Shown in pieces: positions 62,461-64,000 of a stretch of 64,000 nt of DNA (positions are counted from its first letter, which is position 1; every line of letters starts with the position of its first letter). Below the pieces are notes generated by a model. It saw only the letters and a program-made list of their open reading frames with translations, was not told the DNA's origin and made no database searches. Made by a program: the position numbers and the translations under genes. The DNA comes from Marinisporobacter sp. (GTDB lineage Bacteria > Bacillota > Clostridia > Peptostreptococcales > Thermotaleaceae): positions 1 to 64,000 of the forward strand of contig JAOARV010000026.1 in the NCBI GenBank assembly GCA_025210395.1, in the 5' to 3' direction.

Positions 62461-63168
62461 TTGAGGTGTATTATTGTAGAGGATGAATATCCATCAAGGG
62501 AAGAATTAAAGTACTTTATTAAAGAATATAGTTCTATTGAAATCATAGAAGAATTTGAAGAAGCTTTAAGTGCATTAAAATTTTTAGAGAAAAGTAATGT
62601 AGATGTGATATTTTTAGATATTAATATGCCAAATCTAGATGGAATGACATTTAGTAAATTAATTGCTAAGTTTAAAGAACCACCAAAGATTGTTTTTATT
62701 ACAGCTTATAAAGAATATGCAGTAGAAGCCTTTGAAGTATATGCTTTTGATTATATTTTAAAACCTTATTCAAAAGAAAGAATGATTCATGCATTAAAAA
62801 AGCTAGAAGATCAAGGAAAGGTTGATATAGGATATAAAAGAGATAAAATCATTTTATGCAAAAGCGAAAAAATGATTGTTATAGATTGGACAGATATATA
62901 TTATTGTGAGGCTCGTGAGAGAGAAACTATAGTTTATACAAAAGATGAAAGTTATATTGCAAAAATAAATATTTCTCATTTTCTAAAGAAATTACCTGAA
63001 GATAAGTTTTTTAGAAGTCATCGTTCATACATTTTAAATCTTGATAAGGTTCAAGAGATTGTCCCTTGGTTTAATAATACTTATAATGTAAAACTTGAGG
63101 ATTTAGATACAACTATTCCTGTTAGCAGAAATAAAATAAAAGAGTTTAGAAAAATTATGGGAATCTAA
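62461..63168 (+). CDS. lytR: LytTR-family response regulator
   Basis: A 235-residue regulator with a receiver (Asp in VIFLDINMPNLDG, Lys in ILKPYSKER) and a LytTR DNA-binding domain (about 130-235; IYYCEARERETIVYT, FFRSHRSYILNLDKV, PVSRNKIKEFR). The start is TTG 62461 with AAAGGAGGGG upstream. LytTR proteins bind two direct 9-10 bp repeats spaced by two helical turns, and such a pair lies before cstA. It forms an operon with lytS. Confidence 0.92.
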   Translation: MRCIIVEDEYPSREELKYFIKEYSSIEIIEEFEEALSALKFLEKSNVDVIFLDINMPNLDGMTFSKLIAKFKEPPKIVFITAYKEYAVEAFEVYAFDYILKPYSKERMIHALKKLEDQGKVDIGYKRDKIILCKSEKMIVIDWTDIYYCEARERETIVYTKDESYIAKINISHFLKKLPEDKFFRSHRSYILNLDKVQEIVPWFNNTYNVKLEDLDTTIPVSRNKIKEFRKIMGI

Positions 63169-63174
63169 TTTATA

Positions 63175-63211
63175 AAAATATACATGAATGCAATTTCATG
63201 TATATTTTTTT
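63175..63211 (+). terminator. Terminator of lytSR
   Basis: AAAATATACATGAA pairs perfectly with TTCATGTATATTTT, followed by TTT. Confidence 0.85.
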
Positions 63212-63280
63212 GCGCTTCATGTGTATAACGTTTCCTTTCATGTTCAAAGTCCTATTTCAAAGGATTCTTTACAATATAAT
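63211..63280 (+). promoter_or_regulatory. LytTR-type direct repeat and promoter of cstA
   Basis: TGCGCTTCAT (63211-63220) and TTCCTTTCAT (63232-63241) share CTTCAT/TTTCAT and are separated by 11 bp, a 21-bp period. TATAAT lies at 63275-63280, but the -35 region (near 63252, CTATTT) is poor, as expected for an activated promoter. The layout matches the YpdB-type 10-N11-10 site known in E. coli. Confidence 0.6.
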
Positions 63281-63316
63281 AAGGGTAAAGAAAAATTTAT
63301 TAAAGGAGGAACGCAT

Positions 63317-64000
63317 ATGTTTACTTTTATTTTATCTATTGCAATTTTAATTTTAGGTTATTTTATTTATGGTAAATTTGTGGAAAACGTTTTCGAAATT
63401 GATAATGAGAAAGTAACACCAGCAGTATCTATGGAAGATGGTGTAGACTATATTCCAATGAGCTGGCCAAGAATTTTCTTGATTCAGTTCTTAAATATTG
63501 CAGGACTAGGACCTATATACGGAGCTATAGCAGGGGCATTATGGGGACCAGCTGCATTTTTATGGATTGTATTTGGATGTATTTTTGCAGGGGCAGTACA
63601 TGATTATTTCTCAGGAATGTTATCTATTCGCCATAAAGGAACAAGTGTATCAGAAATTGTAGGAATCTACCTAGGAGATACGGCAAAGACAATTATGAGA
63701 GTTTTTAGTGTTGTATTATTAGTATTAGTAGGTGTAGTTTTCGTAATGGGTCCAGCGGGACTTTTAGCAAACATAACAGGACTTAGCAAAACATTATTGA
63801 TCGGTATTATTATTATTTATTATTTACTTGCTACAGTACTTCCAGTAGATAAGTTAATCGGTAAGATTTATCCTATATTTGGAGCATCTTTATTGATCAT
63901 GGCAGTTGGTATTGGTGTAGGCATCATTGCGAAAGGTTATACAATTCCAGAGCTGACACTATCTAATCTGCATCCGAAGGGAACACCATTCTTCCCATTC
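63317..64000 (+). CDS. cstA: CstA family pyruvate/peptide transporter (3' end outside window)
   Basis: The first 228 residues of a CstA (carbon starvation protein A) family carrier, truncated by the window edge. The N-terminal helix LSIAILILGYFIYGKFVE, then FLIQFLNIAGLGPIYGAIAGALWG, GAVHDYFSGMLSIRHKGTSV and VDKLIGKIYPIFGA are diagnostic. AAAGGAGGA precedes ATG 63317. BtsT and CstA of E. coli import pyruvate and are governed by LytSR-like systems, so location right behind lytSR strongly suggests the same circuit here. Confidence 0.93.
   Translation, partial: MFTFILSIAILILGYFIYGKFVENVFEIDNEKVTPAVSMEDGVDYIPMSWPRIFLIQFLNIAGLGPIYGAIAGALWGPAAFLWIVFGCIFAGAVHDYFSGMLSIRHKGTSVSEIVGIYLGDTAKTIMRVFSVVLLVLVGVVFVMGPAGLLANITGLSKTLLIGIIIIYYLLATVLPVDKLIGKIYPIFGASLLIMAVGIGVGIIAKGYTIPELTLSNLHPKGTPFFPF

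Overview
The window is AT-rich DNA (the eye puts it near 30% G+C) with strong AGGAGG-type ribosome binding sites, many TTG starts, stop/start overlaps and dense intrinsic terminators. Together with the gene content (YfcC transporter, DUF5050 and stalk-domain proteins, a 3D-domain protein, an OpuC-type transporter, CstA behind LytSR) this points to an anaerobic, motile, probably spore-forming low-G+C Firmicute of the class Clostridia. The species cannot be named from this.

Region 1 (1-8.4 kb) is an accessory defence island. It holds a RloA/RloB (AbiL-like) pair, a decayed DUF262/HNH gene, a fragment of a second RloA-like ATPase, an uncharacterised ATPase + PD-(D/E)XK-like nuclease pair, and a short hydrophobic peptide gene with the architecture of a type I toxin. 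Two colinear 337-bp modules (2559-2895 and 6908-7244) punctuate the island. Each ends in what reads as the 3' half of a tRNA-Arg(CCU), including CCA, followed by a terminator. They look like attachment-site scars of successive integrations at a tRNA gene, yet no recombinase lies between them. This is the most unusual structure in the window.

Region 2 (8.5-34 kb) returns to chromosome-like content: a VOC protein, an esterase, a CGGC protein and a YfcC carrier. It then becomes an envelope-signalling block with four OmpR-type two-component systems, an FtsX-type ABC exporter, an ECF-like sigma/anti-sigma pair, two beta-propeller-like lipoproteins, DMT and MFS transporters and a RelA/SpoT-domain protein. 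Region 3 (34-41 kb) has a large repetitive surface protein with a C-terminal stalk domain and a chemoreceptor.

Region 4 (40.9-49.3 kb) is a complete type II Wadjet operon (jetABCD, an SMC-like plasmid defence system) with a NUDIX hydrolase gene 4 nt behind it. Region 5 (49.4-64 kb) carries tadA behind a MITE-like inverted repeat, an unknown protein with an acidic tail, a fifth OmpR-type system, a glutamine amidotransferase, an OpuC-type osmoprotectant importer, a ComEC-like metallo-beta-lactamase lipoprotein with its DUF3006 partner, an SH3/3D cell-wall protein, and LytS-LytR followed by cstA. A direct repeat of 21-bp period sits in front of cstA, as expected for LytTR control of pyruvate or peptide uptake. 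cstA runs off the end of the window.
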